Below are positions 17,776 through 26,212 of a stretch of 64,000 nucleotides of DNA, piece after piece. The translations under genes were made by a program, and so were the position numbers. The notes under the pieces are model-generated. The model ran no database searches, had not been told where the DNA came from, and was given only the letters and a program-made list of their open reading frames with translations. The first letter of the stretch is position 1. Each line of letters starts with the position of its first letter. This DNA is from Pelomonas sp. V22 (GTDB taxonomy: Bacteria > Pseudomonadota > Gammaproteobacteria > Burkholderiales > Burkholderiaceae_C): positions 186,001-250,000 of the forward strand of contig NZ_JAGIXS010000002.1 of assembly GCF_030014915.1 (NCBI RefSeq), written 5' to 3'.

Positions 17776-18375
17776 TCAGCGCGCCTTCTGCTCCTCGGAA
17801 TCCCGTTCGTAACGTTCGACCAATTGACGGCGGCTGCGCGTCAGCAGCGCCCGACCTTCCGCGTTGTCACCCAGCGCGCGGGCCAATTGCAGGCTGCCGA
17901 CCAGGCTGGCGGCGACCACACCCGCATCGGCCTTGGCAGCAGCCGGCAGCGCCTCGCGCACCCGCTCGATCAGGCCTTGCACCCGCGCCACGCCGGCCTC
18001 GCGCAGCAGGCCTTCCTGCCTCGGCAGCTCGGAGGCCAGCGCCGCGACCGGGCAGCCCTGCTCCAGGGCGGACAAATGCGAGTCCGACAGATAGGACTCG
18101 ACCAGGGCGCGCAGCGGACTCGCGCCCTTGGCGGCCTTGGCGGCCATGCGGGCACCGATGCTCTCGCTGCTGGCCCGTCCCGCATGGGCGATGGCCTCGG
18201 CGATCAAGGCCTCGCGCGAAGCGAAATGGGCATAGAAGCCGCCATGCGTGAGGCCGGCCTCCTTCATCACCTCGGCCACGCCCACGCCATCGTGGCCCGC
18301 ACGGCGCAGCGCCCGCGCCGCTGCTTCGACGATGCGCTGATGGCTGAGCTCCTTGCGGCTGGGCGTGGTGGACAT
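17776..18375 (-). CDS. TetR-family transcriptional regulator
   Basis: A 199-residue repressor with an N-terminal TetR helix-turn-helix at residues 32-51 (GVAEVMKEAGLTHGGFYAHF) and a helical ligand domain of normal size. The motif LTHGGFYAHF is typical of the AcrR/NemR-like branch. I chose the ATG at 18375; an in-frame TTG at 18387 abuts the operator. The gene is on the same strand as, and upstream of, the SDR-MFS unit. A palindrome lies directly before it and a near copy before the SDR gene, so it most likely represses both itself and the two downstream genes. The ligand is unknown. Confidence 0.88.
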   Translation of the reverse strand: MSTTPSRKELSHQRIVEAAARALRRAGHDGVGVAEVMKEAGLTHGGFYAHFASREALIAEAIAHAGRASSESIGARMAAKAAKGASPLRALVESYLSDSHLSALEQGCPVAALASELPRQEGLLREAGVARVQGLIERVREALPAAAKADAGVVAASLVGSLQLARALGDNAEGRALLTRSRRQLVERYERDSEEQKAR

Positions 18376-18387
18376 GGCTTGATTCAA

Positions 18388-18407
18388 AATATGATGCTCG
18401 TCATATT
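18388..18407. promoter_or_regulatory. TetR autoregulatory operator
   Basis: The 20-base imperfect palindrome AATATGATGCTCGTCATATT lies 12 bases upstream of the tetR start codon. It differs from the operator at 17706-17725 at only one central base. Both sit where they would block a promoter or early elongation. Confidence 0.82.
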
Positions 18408-18500
18408 ATTGGCGAATCCGCACTTCGTCAAGCACGAGGCTGGTGCCGCTGCAATCCAGGCATCATGCGGAGCCGCCTGCTACCGTCTCCCACCCTCTGC

Positions 18501-19436
18501 ATGGATCCCCAACGCATCCCCTGGCTCGCCTATGCCTGCCTCGCCCTCAGCACCAGCGTGGTGGGCAGCTACATAGGCCTGTCCAAGCTGCTGCTGACGG
18601 CCTTCCCGGTCTTTCTGCTGGCGGGCCTGCGCTTCGGCTTTGCGGCGGTGCTGATGCTGCCCTGGCTGCGCAAGGATGTTGGCGAGGCGCCGCTCGATGG
18701 GCGCACCCGCTGGCTGCTGTTCCTCGAGTCCTTTGTCGGCAACTTCCTGTTCTCGATCTGCCTGCTGTTCGGCCTGCAGCACAGCTCGGCCCTGGCGGCC
18801 GGCGTGATCATGGCCGGCATTCCGGCGGCCGTGGCCTTGCTGGGCCGGGTCTTCCTGAAGGAACGCATCTCGCCCCGGGTGATGGCGGCCATTGCCTGCT
18901 GCGTGGGTGGCATCGCCCTCGTGGCATTCAGCCGCAGCGGCGGCGGAGAGACCAGCGGGCTCGGCGCCCTGCTCCTGCTTGCCACGGTGTTCTGCGAGGC
19001 CGGCTATGTGGTCATCGGCAAGCGCTTGACAGCCAGCCTCTCGCCCCGGCGCATCAGCGCGCTGATAAATGGCTGGGGCCTGATCCTTGTGACACCGCTG
19101 GCGCTGTGGCAAGCGCTGAGCTTTGATTTCAGCGCGCCGGGCCTCGCGCATTGGGCTGGCCTGCTGGGCTATGCAGCCGCTGCCAGCATCCTCACCGTCT
19201 GGCTGTGGATGACGGGGCTCAAGCGCGTGCCGGCTGCCCAAGCCGGGGTGTTCATGGTCTTCCTGCCGCTGGCCACCGGGCTCGTGGGCCTGGTCTTCCT
19301 GGGCGAACAGATGAGTCTCCTGCAGGCCTTGGCCTATGGGCTCGCGGTGCTGGGCGTGATCCTGGCGACCACGGCGCCAGCCCCGCCTCATGAGGCAGCC
19401 AAGAAAAGCTATACCCCCGGGCCGGCCAAGCCTTGA
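18501..19436 (+). CDS. DMT-superfamily transporter (EamA family)
   Basis: A 311-residue inner-membrane protein with about ten hydrophobic helices arranged as two EamA repeats. The repeats begin near WLAYACLALSTSVVGSYIG and near LGALLLLATVFCEAGYVVIG. EamA proteins export or import amino acids and other small metabolites; the substrate is unknown. I chose the ATG at 18501, which removes a Pro/Arg-rich stretch that is not membrane-like; an in-frame start exists at 18465. The gene lies 43 bases before the succinylglutamate-desuccinylase-like gene on the same strand. Confidence 0.85.
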   Translation: MDPQRIPWLAYACLALSTSVVGSYIGLSKLLLTAFPVFLLAGLRFGFAAVLMLPWLRKDVGEAPLDGRTRWLLFLESFVGNFLFSICLLFGLQHSSALAAGVIMAGIPAAVALLGRVFLKERISPRVMAAIACCVGGIALVAFSRSGGGETSGLGALLLLATVFCEAGYVVIGKRLTASLSPRRISALINGWGLILVTPLALWQALSFDFSAPGLAHWAGLLGYAAAASILTVWLWMTGLKRVPAAQAGVFMVFLPLATGLVGLVFLGEQMSLLQALAYGLAVLGVILATTAPAPPHEAAKKSYTPGPAKP

Positions 19437-19479
19437 GCCCTTGCCTGAAAATGCCCCTCACCTCCTGCTGTTGACGCCC

Positions 19480-20466
19480 ATGACGACGCCCCACCCCACC
19501 CATCTGCGCATCCACCAACTCGCCGGCCTCAAGGTCGGTCCCCGGCTGCTGGTCACCGGCGCCGTCCATGGCAACGAGACGGCTGGCGTGCACGGCATCA
19601 CGCGCGTGCTGAAGGAGTTCGATGAGGGCAAGCTGACGCTCTTGCGCGGCACGCTGACGATGATCCCCATCGTCAACCCGCTGGCCCACCGCCTGCAGCG
19701 CCGCGAAGGCGAGCGCAACCTGAACCGCAACCTGCGCCCGGCACCGATTCCGCAGGACTTCGAGGACCGCATCGCCAACCAGCTCTGCCCCTACCTCGCC
19801 GATGCCGAGGTGCTGCTGGATCTGCACAGCTTCAACAACCCCGGCCCGGCCTTCGCGATGATGGGCCCGCGCGACAACCAGGACGAACTGGAGCCCTTCC
19901 GCCACGAGCAGGCCGAGGCCGCGCTCGCCGCCTGCGTGGGCACGGGCCGCATCGTCGAGGGCTGGCTCTCCACCTACGCGCTCGGCCTGCAGCGCCGCGC
20001 CGCGCGCCAGAGCGACGGCTCGCGCCAGGCCAGCCTGGTGCAGGACCCGCACTACGGCGTGGGCACCACCGAGTACATGCGCAGCCAGGGCGGCTATGCG
20101 ATCACGCTGGAATGCGGCCAGCACGTTGACCCGCAAGGGCCCGAAGTCGCCTACAAGGCCATCCTGCGCACGCTGACCCTGCTCGGCATGATCGCGCCGG
20201 GCGCCGTTGAACTGGCCGACCCGAACCGGCCCATCGAGGTGCTGCAGCTCTACGAGGTGATCGACCGCGAGCATGCGGACGACCAGTTCGTCCGCGAGTG
20301 GGCCAGCTTCGACGAAGTCACCGAGGGCCAGCTGATCGGTACGCGGCACGACGGCACGCCCGTGCATGCGCCCAGCGGCGGCCGCATCGTCTTCCCCAAC
20401 AACAAGGCGCAGCCGGGCCAGGAATGGTTCTACCTGGCCCGCCCCAGCGACCGGAAGCTTGCATGA
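19480..20466 (+). CDS. Succinylglutamate desuccinylase/aspartoacylase-family protein
   Basis: A 328-residue zinc hydrolase of the AstE/AspA family. The zinc ligands are H30 and E33 in GAVHGNETAG and H116 in LLDLHSF. RNLNRNLRP follows as the usual substrate-binding arginine region. Members cleave N-acyl amino acids such as N-succinylglutamate or N-acetylaspartate. No arginine succinyltransferase (ast) genes are nearby, so an AstE role is not supported by context. The gene overlaps the following DsbA/FrnE-like gene by four bases (ATGA). Confidence 0.85.
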   Translation: MTTPHPTHLRIHQLAGLKVGPRLLVTGAVHGNETAGVHGITRVLKEFDEGKLTLLRGTLTMIPIVNPLAHRLQRREGERNLNRNLRPAPIPQDFEDRIANQLCPYLADAEVLLDLHSFNNPGPAFAMMGPRDNQDELEPFRHEQAEAALAACVGTGRIVEGWLSTYALGLQRRAARQSDGSRQASLVQDPHYGVGTTEYMRSQGGYAITLECGQHVDPQGPEVAYKAILRTLTLLGMIAPGAVELADPNRPIEVLQLYEVIDREHADDQFVREWASFDEVTEGQLIGTRHDGTPVHAPSGGRIVFPNNKAQPGQEWFYLARPSDRKLA

Positions 20467-21113
20467 AGAACTTGAAGATTGATTTTGTCTCCGACGTTTC
20501 CTGCCCCTGGTGCGCCATCGGCCTGAAGTCGCTGGAACAAGCGCTCGGCGCGCTTGAAGGCCAGGTGAAGGCGGAGCTGCATTTCCAGCCCTTCGAGCTG
20601 AACCCGCAGATGGTCCCCGAGGGCGAGGAGATCAACGAGCACCTGCAGCGCAAATACGGCGCCAGCCTCGATCAACTACAGGCCACGCGCCAGGCCATCC
20701 GCGAGCGTGGTGCGGCCCTCGGCTTCACCTTCAGCGTCGAGGCCCGCGACCGCATCTACAACAGCTTCGATGCGCACCGCCTCTTGCACTGGGCCGGCCT
20801 GCAAGGCGGCACGTTCCAGCGAGACCTCAAGCTGGCCCTGCTGGGCGCCTATTTCACCGACGGGCTCAACCCCGGCGACCACGAGGTGCTGATGGCCCGC
20901 GCGGCCGCCGTGGGCCTCGATGCCGAGGCCACCCGCCAGGTGCTGAGCTCGGGCCAGTACACGGCCGAGGTGCGTGAGCGCGAGGCCTTCTACAACAGCC
21001 AGGGCATCCATTCGGTGCCCTCGGTGATCATCAACGACCGCCACCTGATCCAGGGCGGCCAGCCCCCTCAAGTTTTCCAGCAGGCCCTGCTGCAGATCGC
21101 GGCCCAGGGCTGA
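20463..21113 (+). CDS. DsbA-family protein of the FrnE type
   Basis: A 216-residue cytoplasmic protein with a thioredoxin fold and inserted helical domain. The active-site motif SCPWC has cysteines 14 and 17. This is the FrnE/2-hydroxychromene-2-carboxylate-isomerase-like branch of the DsbA family, in which many members are cytoplasmic disulfide oxidoreductases. There is no signal peptide. The start overlaps the stop of the preceding hydrolase gene, implying coupled translation. A GC-rich hairpin follows at 21140-21163. The exact substrate is unknown. Confidence 0.86.
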   Translation: MKNLKIDFVSDVSCPWCAIGLKSLEQALGALEGQVKAELHFQPFELNPQMVPEGEEINEHLQRKYGASLDQLQATRQAIRERGAALGFTFSVEARDRIYNSFDAHRLLHWAGLQGGTFQRDLKLALLGAYFTDGLNPGDHEVLMARAAAVGLDAEATRQVLSSGQYTAEVREREAFYNSQGIHSVPSVIINDRHLIQGGQPPQVFQQALLQIAAQG

Positions 21114-21139
21114 GCGACAATCCAGCACTGATCCCCTTG

Positions 21140-21163
21140 GCGCGCCCCTCTAGCGGGGCGCGC
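21140..21163 (+). terminator. GC-rich hairpin after the FrnE-like gene
   Basis: GCGCGCCCC and GGGGCGCGC form a perfect nine-base stem around a six-base loop, 27 bases after the stop codon. The downstream T-tract is weak (TGCGTTTCT), so termination may be partial. The same style of hairpin appears at 36090-36107. Confidence 0.55.
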
Positions 21164-21203
21164 TGCGTTTCTGATTCCCTGGTTGATGGATGGCAGGTAA
21201 CAC

Positions 21204-22187
21204 GTGTTCAAGAACCTGATGGTGTATCGCGTCGGCGCCGAGTGGCAGGCCGATGTGGAGAAGATCGAAGAAGCGCTGGCCGCCGGCCGGTTTGTCGAAT
21301 GCGGCGCCACGCAGGCGCAGTCGGTCGGCTGGGTGCCGCCGCGCGGCATCGAGCACGCGCCCCTGGTCGAGGCCATCGACGGCCATTTGCTCTTGAAGCT
21401 GATGGTCGAGCAGCGCGTGCTGCCGGGCTCGGTGGTCAAGCGCCGCGTCGAGGAAATGGCCGCTGCCGAAGAAGCGCAGAGCGGCCGCAAGCCCGGCAAG
21501 AAGGCGCTCAAGGAAATGAAGGAATTCGCCACGCAGGAACTGCTGCCGATGGCCTTCACCAAGCAGGGCAGCATCCGCGTCTGGATCGCGCCGCAGCAGC
21601 GCCTCTTGATGATCGACGCCTCCAGCCCGGCCCGCGCTGAAGAGGTGGTGAGCCTCCTGATCAAGTCGCTGGACGGCCTCTCGCTGCACCTGATCCAGAC
21701 CGCCGAATCGCCGGCCGTCTGCATGGCCGCCTGGCTGATGGACGGCCAGCCGCCGCATGAGTTCACCATCGACCGCGACTGCGAGCTCAAGAGCGGCGAC
21801 GAGATGAAGTCGGTGGTGCGCTATGCCCGCCACGCGCTGGACATCGAAGAGGTGCGCATGCACCTGCAAAGCGGCAAGGCGCCGACCAAGCTGGCGCTCA
21901 GCTGGCGCGACCGCGTGTCCTTTGTGCTGACCGACACGCTGCAGATCAAGAAGATCTCCTTCCTGGACCTCGTGTTCGAGGGCAAGGACAAGCCCTCGAA
22001 GGACGAGGCCTTCGATGCGGACATGTCGCTGTCGACGCTGGAACTCGGCGAGCTGATCCCGGCGCTGATCGAAGGCCTGGGCGGCGAGCATGACTTCTTC
22101 GGTTCGGCACCGGCGTCGACGGCTGTCGATGCCAAGCCGACGCTCAGCCCGGAGCCGGCGCTGGAAGGCGCGGCGCCTTGGGACTGA
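21204..22187 (+). CDS. rdgC: Recombination-associated protein RdgC
   Basis: A 327-residue protein that aligns by eye over its full length with RdgC. It has the conserved start FKNLMVYRV, the central KKALKEMKE segment and the region FTIDRDCELKS. RdgC forms a ring-shaped dimer around DNA and restrains RecA filament formation at replication and repair forks. The start is GTG at 21204, as the conserved N terminus requires. Its 3' end faces the RhlE-type helicase gene, with two hairpins in the 72-base space between them. Confidence 0.93.
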   Translation: MFKNLMVYRVGAEWQADVEKIEEALAAGRFVECGATQAQSVGWVPPRGIEHAPLVEAIDGHLLLKLMVEQRVLPGSVVKRRVEEMAAAEEAQSGRKPGKKALKEMKEFATQELLPMAFTKQGSIRVWIAPQQRLLMIDASSPARAEEVVSLLIKSLDGLSLHLIQTAESPAVCMAAWLMDGQPPHEFTIDRDCELKSGDEMKSVVRYARHALDIEEVRMHLQSGKAPTKLALSWRDRVSFVLTDTLQIKKISFLDLVFEGKDKPSKDEAFDADMSLSTLELGELIPALIEGLGGEHDFFGSAPASTAVDAKPTLSPEPALEGAAPWD

Positions 22188-22198
22188 GTCGGGGCCGA

Positions 22199-22220
22199 AT
22201 CGAGTGCCTGCGCACTCGAT
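22199..22220. terminator. Hairpin between convergent rdgC and rhlE-like genes
   Basis: ATCGAGTGC and GCACTCGAT form a perfect nine-base stem with a four-base loop. It is followed by a second, less perfect GC-rich inverted repeat near 22233-22260. There is no clear T-tract on either strand. The position between two stop codons suggests a shared terminator or mRNA 3'-end stabiliser. Confidence 0.45.
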
Positions 22221-22259
22221 GACGCCTGACGAAGGCCGGCCCGCCTGCGAGCGGGACGG

Positions 22260-23498
22260 CTAGGTGCCTGACTCGGCAGCAGCCGCCGCTGCCGCCCGCA
22301 GCTTGTCCTTCTTGTTCGGGCGCTTGCCCTTGATGCCACCGTTCGGGTCCGACTGAGGCAGCTCCTCCGTCGACTCGAAGCCATCGATCTGCTCGCGCAT
22401 CACGCGCTGACCCTGGCGCTTCTCGATCAGGCGGAAATGCGCCTCGGCCGCTGCCGGCACGAAGCTCACGGCCAGGCCGGTCGCCCCCGCACGGCCGGTC
22501 CGGCCGATGCGGTGCGTGTAGTCGGCCGGCGAGCGCGGCAGGTCGTAGTTGACGACCACCGGCAGGTCCGGGATATCGAGGCCGCGCGCCGCCACGTCGG
22601 TGGCCACCAGGACCTGCACTTCGCCGCTCTTCAGCGCGGCCAGCACCTGCGTACGAGCGCCCTGGCTCAGCTCGCCATGCAGGGCAGCCGCCTTGAAGCC
22701 GGTGTTCCAGAGCTTGTCCGACACATGCTCGGCCGCATAGCGCGTGGCCACGAAGACCAGGGCTCGCTCCCATCCTTCCGCCTTGAGCAGGTGACGCAAG
22801 AGCGGCGTGCGCTTGGCCTGGTCCACGACGATGGCGCGCTGGGTGATCGCCTCGGTGCGCACCGGCTCCGGCGCGATCTCAATGCGCTGCGGCTCACGCA
22901 GGTGCGAGCCCGCCAAGGCCTCGACCGGCTTCGGAAAGGTGGCCGAGAAGAACAGGTTCTGCCGCTCGGCCGGCAGCAGGCTCAGCACGCGTTGCAGCTC
23001 TTCGGCGAAACCGAGGGCCAGCAGGCGGTCGGCTTCGTCGAGCACCAGCGTCTGCACGCCATCAAGGCGCAGCGCGTTGTGGTCCACCACATCGAGCAGG
23101 CGGCCCGGCGTGGCCACGACGATGTCGCAGCCGCCCCGCAGACCCATCAGCTGCGGATTGATGGAGACGCCGCCGAACAGCACGGTGATCTTCAGCCGTT
23201 CAGGCAGGTGGCGAGCCAGCTCGCGCAGCACCTCGCCCACCTGCACCGCCAACTCGCGCGTGGGCAAGAGCAGCAAGGCACGCGGTTGGCGCGAGGGCGC
23301 GGACTGCAGCAGGCGCTGAAGCAAGGGCAAGGCAAAGGCGGCGGTCTTGCCGGAGCCGGTCTGGGCCAGGGCGAGCAGGTCGGCGCCCGTCAGGACAGCG
23401 GGAATCGCAGCGGCCTGGATGGCCGTGGGGGCGTGGTAGCCCTGCTCGCGCACCGCGCGCAGCAAGGCGGGCGACAGGCCCAGGGTTTGAAAAGACAT
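22260..23498 (-). CDS. rhlE: DEAD-box ATP-dependent RNA helicase, RhlE type
   Basis: A 412-residue helicase with all core motifs: the Q-motif region near residues 1-30, Walker A AQTGSGKT around K51, PTREL, the DEAD box in VLDEADR near residue 152, SAT, ARGLDIPD and HRIGRTGR. The C-terminal tail is short and Lys-rich (KGKRPNKKDK). It would unwind structured RNA in ribosome assembly or decay. I chose the ATG at 23498, which gives the usual N terminus SFQTLGLSP. Telling RhlE from other small DEAD-box paralogs would need a tree, so the symbol is provisional. Confidence 0.85.
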   Translation of the reverse strand: MSFQTLGLSPALLRAVREQGYHAPTAIQAAAIPAVLTGADLLALAQTGSGKTAAFALPLLQRLLQSAPSRQPRALLLLPTRELAVQVGEVLRELARHLPERLKITVLFGGVSINPQLMGLRGGCDIVVATPGRLLDVVDHNALRLDGVQTLVLDEADRLLALGFAEELQRVLSLLPAERQNLFFSATFPKPVEALAGSHLREPQRIEIAPEPVRTEAITQRAIVVDQAKRTPLLRHLLKAEGWERALVFVATRYAAEHVSDKLWNTGFKAAALHGELSQGARTQVLAALKSGEVQVLVATDVAARGLDIPDLPVVVNYDLPRSPADYTHRIGRTGRAGATGLAVSFVPAAAEAHFRLIEKRQGQRVMREQIDGFESTEELPQSDPNGGIKGKRPNKKDKLRAAAAAAAESGT

Positions 23499-23550
23499 GC
23501 GGGATTGTAGGTTTGGCGGCCCGACGGGCGGGGCGCGCCTCTGCACAGCC

Positions 23551-24111
23551 TCAGAACAGCGAGCTCTGCTCGGCCGCCTGCTGGCCGGTGGCGCGCGCTT
23601 CCATGGTCAAGAGCTTCAGCTTGGTCTGCACGCCACCATGGGCTGAGAAGCCGGTGCCGACGCCGCCGCTGCCCATCACCCGATGGCAGGGCACGATGGG
23701 CGCGAACGGGTTGCTGCCTTCGGCCTGGCCTACGGCGCGTGCGGCACCCGGCAGGCCGAGGGCCAGGGCCAGCTCGCCATAGGTGCGGGTCTGGCCGACC
23801 GGGATCTGGCGGGTCAGCGCATGGACCTTGCGGTTGAACTCGGGCACGCCGCTTTCGTCCAGCTCAATCTCGAGCAGGTCGCGCACCTCGCCGCTCAGCA
23901 GCGCCCGCACGCCCTCGATGGCCACGCGCACGGCGGGCGGCAGCTCAGTGGCGCTTTCAACGGCCGACGGGAAGCGGACCCGCATGCGGTCGCGCGTGGC
24001 GGCGGCGCTCTCCTCGGGCAGTTGGGAGCCGCAGATGCCGCCCGGTTCGCTCCAGGCGATGCCGCAAGTGCCGTACGCCGTCTCGTAGCAATGAAAGAAG
24101 AAGCGCTTCAA
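23551..24111 (-). CDS. ogt: Methylated-DNA-protein-cysteine methyltransferase (Ogt type)
   Basis: A 186-residue DNA repair protein that removes alkyl groups from O6-alkylguanine onto its own cysteine. The active-site motif PCHRV places the acceptor at C142. The helix-turn-helix GQTRTYGELALALGLPGAAR and RAVGQA precede it as usual. The best start is a TTG at 24111, which overlaps the stop of the upstream gene (TTGA) and has AAGGA at the right distance. The frame is open much further upstream, but only as an artefact across the neighbouring gene. There is no Ada N-terminal domain, so it is the constitutive Ogt/MGMT form. Confidence 0.88.
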   Translation of the reverse strand: MKRFFFHCYETAYGTCGIAWSEPGGICGSQLPEESAAATRDRMRVRFPSAVESATELPPAVRVAIEGVRALLSGEVRDLLEIELDESGVPEFNRKVHALTRQIPVGQTRTYGELALALGLPGAARAVGQAEGSNPFAPIVPCHRVMGSGGVGTGFSAHGGVQTKLKLLTMEARATGQQAAEQSSLF

Positions 24112-25067
24112 TGCCCGTCCTTTGCAGCCGCAGCGCAGAAGGCCCGCGCCTCGGCCGGTGCGGCGCGCAGCCGGGACTTCAGGTAGTAGGCCAGCATGGC
24201 GTGCACGCGCGGCCGCTCCTCGGTGGCGATCAGGCCCGGCAGCGCCTCGATCCAGGCCATGCTGCAGGCGCGGGGTTCGGCGCTGCTGGCCGCGCAGGCC
24301 TGCAAGGTCTGCCAGGCCTGGCGGTATTTCTGCAGATCGGCCCGGCTCATCACCGGCCCATGGCCGGGCACGAGGCGCTCGAAAGGCAGGGCCTCCAGCC
24401 GCGCCAGCGCCGCATCCCAGTCCTCGGCGCAGGCCGTGTCCATGAAGGGCACGGGCCAGGTGATCAGGTCGCCGGTCATCAAGGTGGCCGTGGCTTCGTC
24501 GAAGACCCACAGGTCGCCGCCGCTGACTGCGCTCTCGAGGCCGATGCGCAAGCGTCGCCCCGCGAGTTGCAGGGGCCCCGGCTCGCGAATGCGCTGATCC
24601 GGCGCCAGCGCCTGCGGCTTGCTCAGCAGATCCAGGTCGATCTGCATCATCTGGCGTGTGGCGCTGGGCAGCTTGTCGTCCTTCATCGCTGCCAGCATCT
24701 GCTCGCGGCTGCGAGCGAGCCAGCCTTGCAGGGCCGTGTCGACGGTGGCGCTGGCGTAGACCTGCACGCCGGGGACACGCTCGCGCAGCAAGGCATTGCC
24801 CCCCAGATGGTCGAGGTGCCAATGGGTGTTGATCACGGCCTTCAGCTGACCGCCCGCCTGCTTGAGCAAAGCCTCGGCGTGGGCGGCATGGCGGCCGCTG
24901 TCGATCAGCACCCAGCCCTCGCTGCCGCGCAGGAGGATGCTGTTGCCATCGGGTTGCTTGCCCGCTTCGTAGGCGCCACGCAGCAGCCAGACATCGGGCG
25001 CGATCTGCTGCTGCGCCCAGGCTGTGCTACCGAGCAGCAACAGGAGCAGGCACAGCAGGCGGCGCAT
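24108..25067 (-). CDS. Secreted metallo-beta-lactamase-fold hydrolase
   Basis: A 319-residue protein with a signal peptide (RRLLCLLLLLLGSTAWA) and a metallo-beta-lactamase fold. THWHLDHLGG gives zinc ligands H82, H84, D86 and H87, and a later TGDLI and VPGHGPV complete the usual set. It resembles the exported beta-lactamase-like proteins sometimes linked to quinoprotein pathways, but its substrate cannot be told. True beta-lactamase activity should not be assumed. It overlaps the ogt start by four bases and follows dusA after a stop-start junction at 25067/25068, so these three genes probably form one unit. Confidence 0.8.
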   Translation of the reverse strand: MRRLLCLLLLLLGSTAWAQQQIAPDVWLLRGAYEAGKQPDGNSILLRGSEGWVLIDSGRHAAHAEALLKQAGGQLKAVINTHWHLDHLGGNALLRERVPGVQVYASATVDTALQGWLARSREQMLAAMKDDKLPSATRQMMQIDLDLLSKPQALAPDQRIREPGPLQLAGRRLRIGLESAVSGGDLWVFDEATATLMTGDLITWPVPFMDTACAEDWDAALARLEALPFERLVPGHGPVMSRADLQKYRQAWQTLQACAASSAEPRACSMAWIEALPGLIATEERPRVHAMLAYYLKSRLRAAPAEARAFCAAAAKDGH

Positions 25068-26102
<1,035 letters not shown>

Positions 26103-26212
26103 CGGCGCATTATCCCAGCGACGCTCCCGCCCCAGTGGGCTTGCCAGAATGCCCTGCGGCCGATAAAAGCAGCAGGCCTGCCGCCTCCATCGAGCGGCAA
26201 CGGGGAGCAAAG

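Noticed and set aside
23551-24822. A 423-codon version of Ogt with a long N-terminal extension
   Set aside because: The extension lies over the metallo-beta-lactamase-fold gene in another frame and has no domain; a TTG start with a ribosome site at 24111 fits better.
24108-25067. Calling the secreted metallo-beta-lactamase-fold protein an antibiotic-resistance gene
   Set aside because: The fold is shared by many hydrolases, and nothing in the sequence indicates true beta-lactamase activity.
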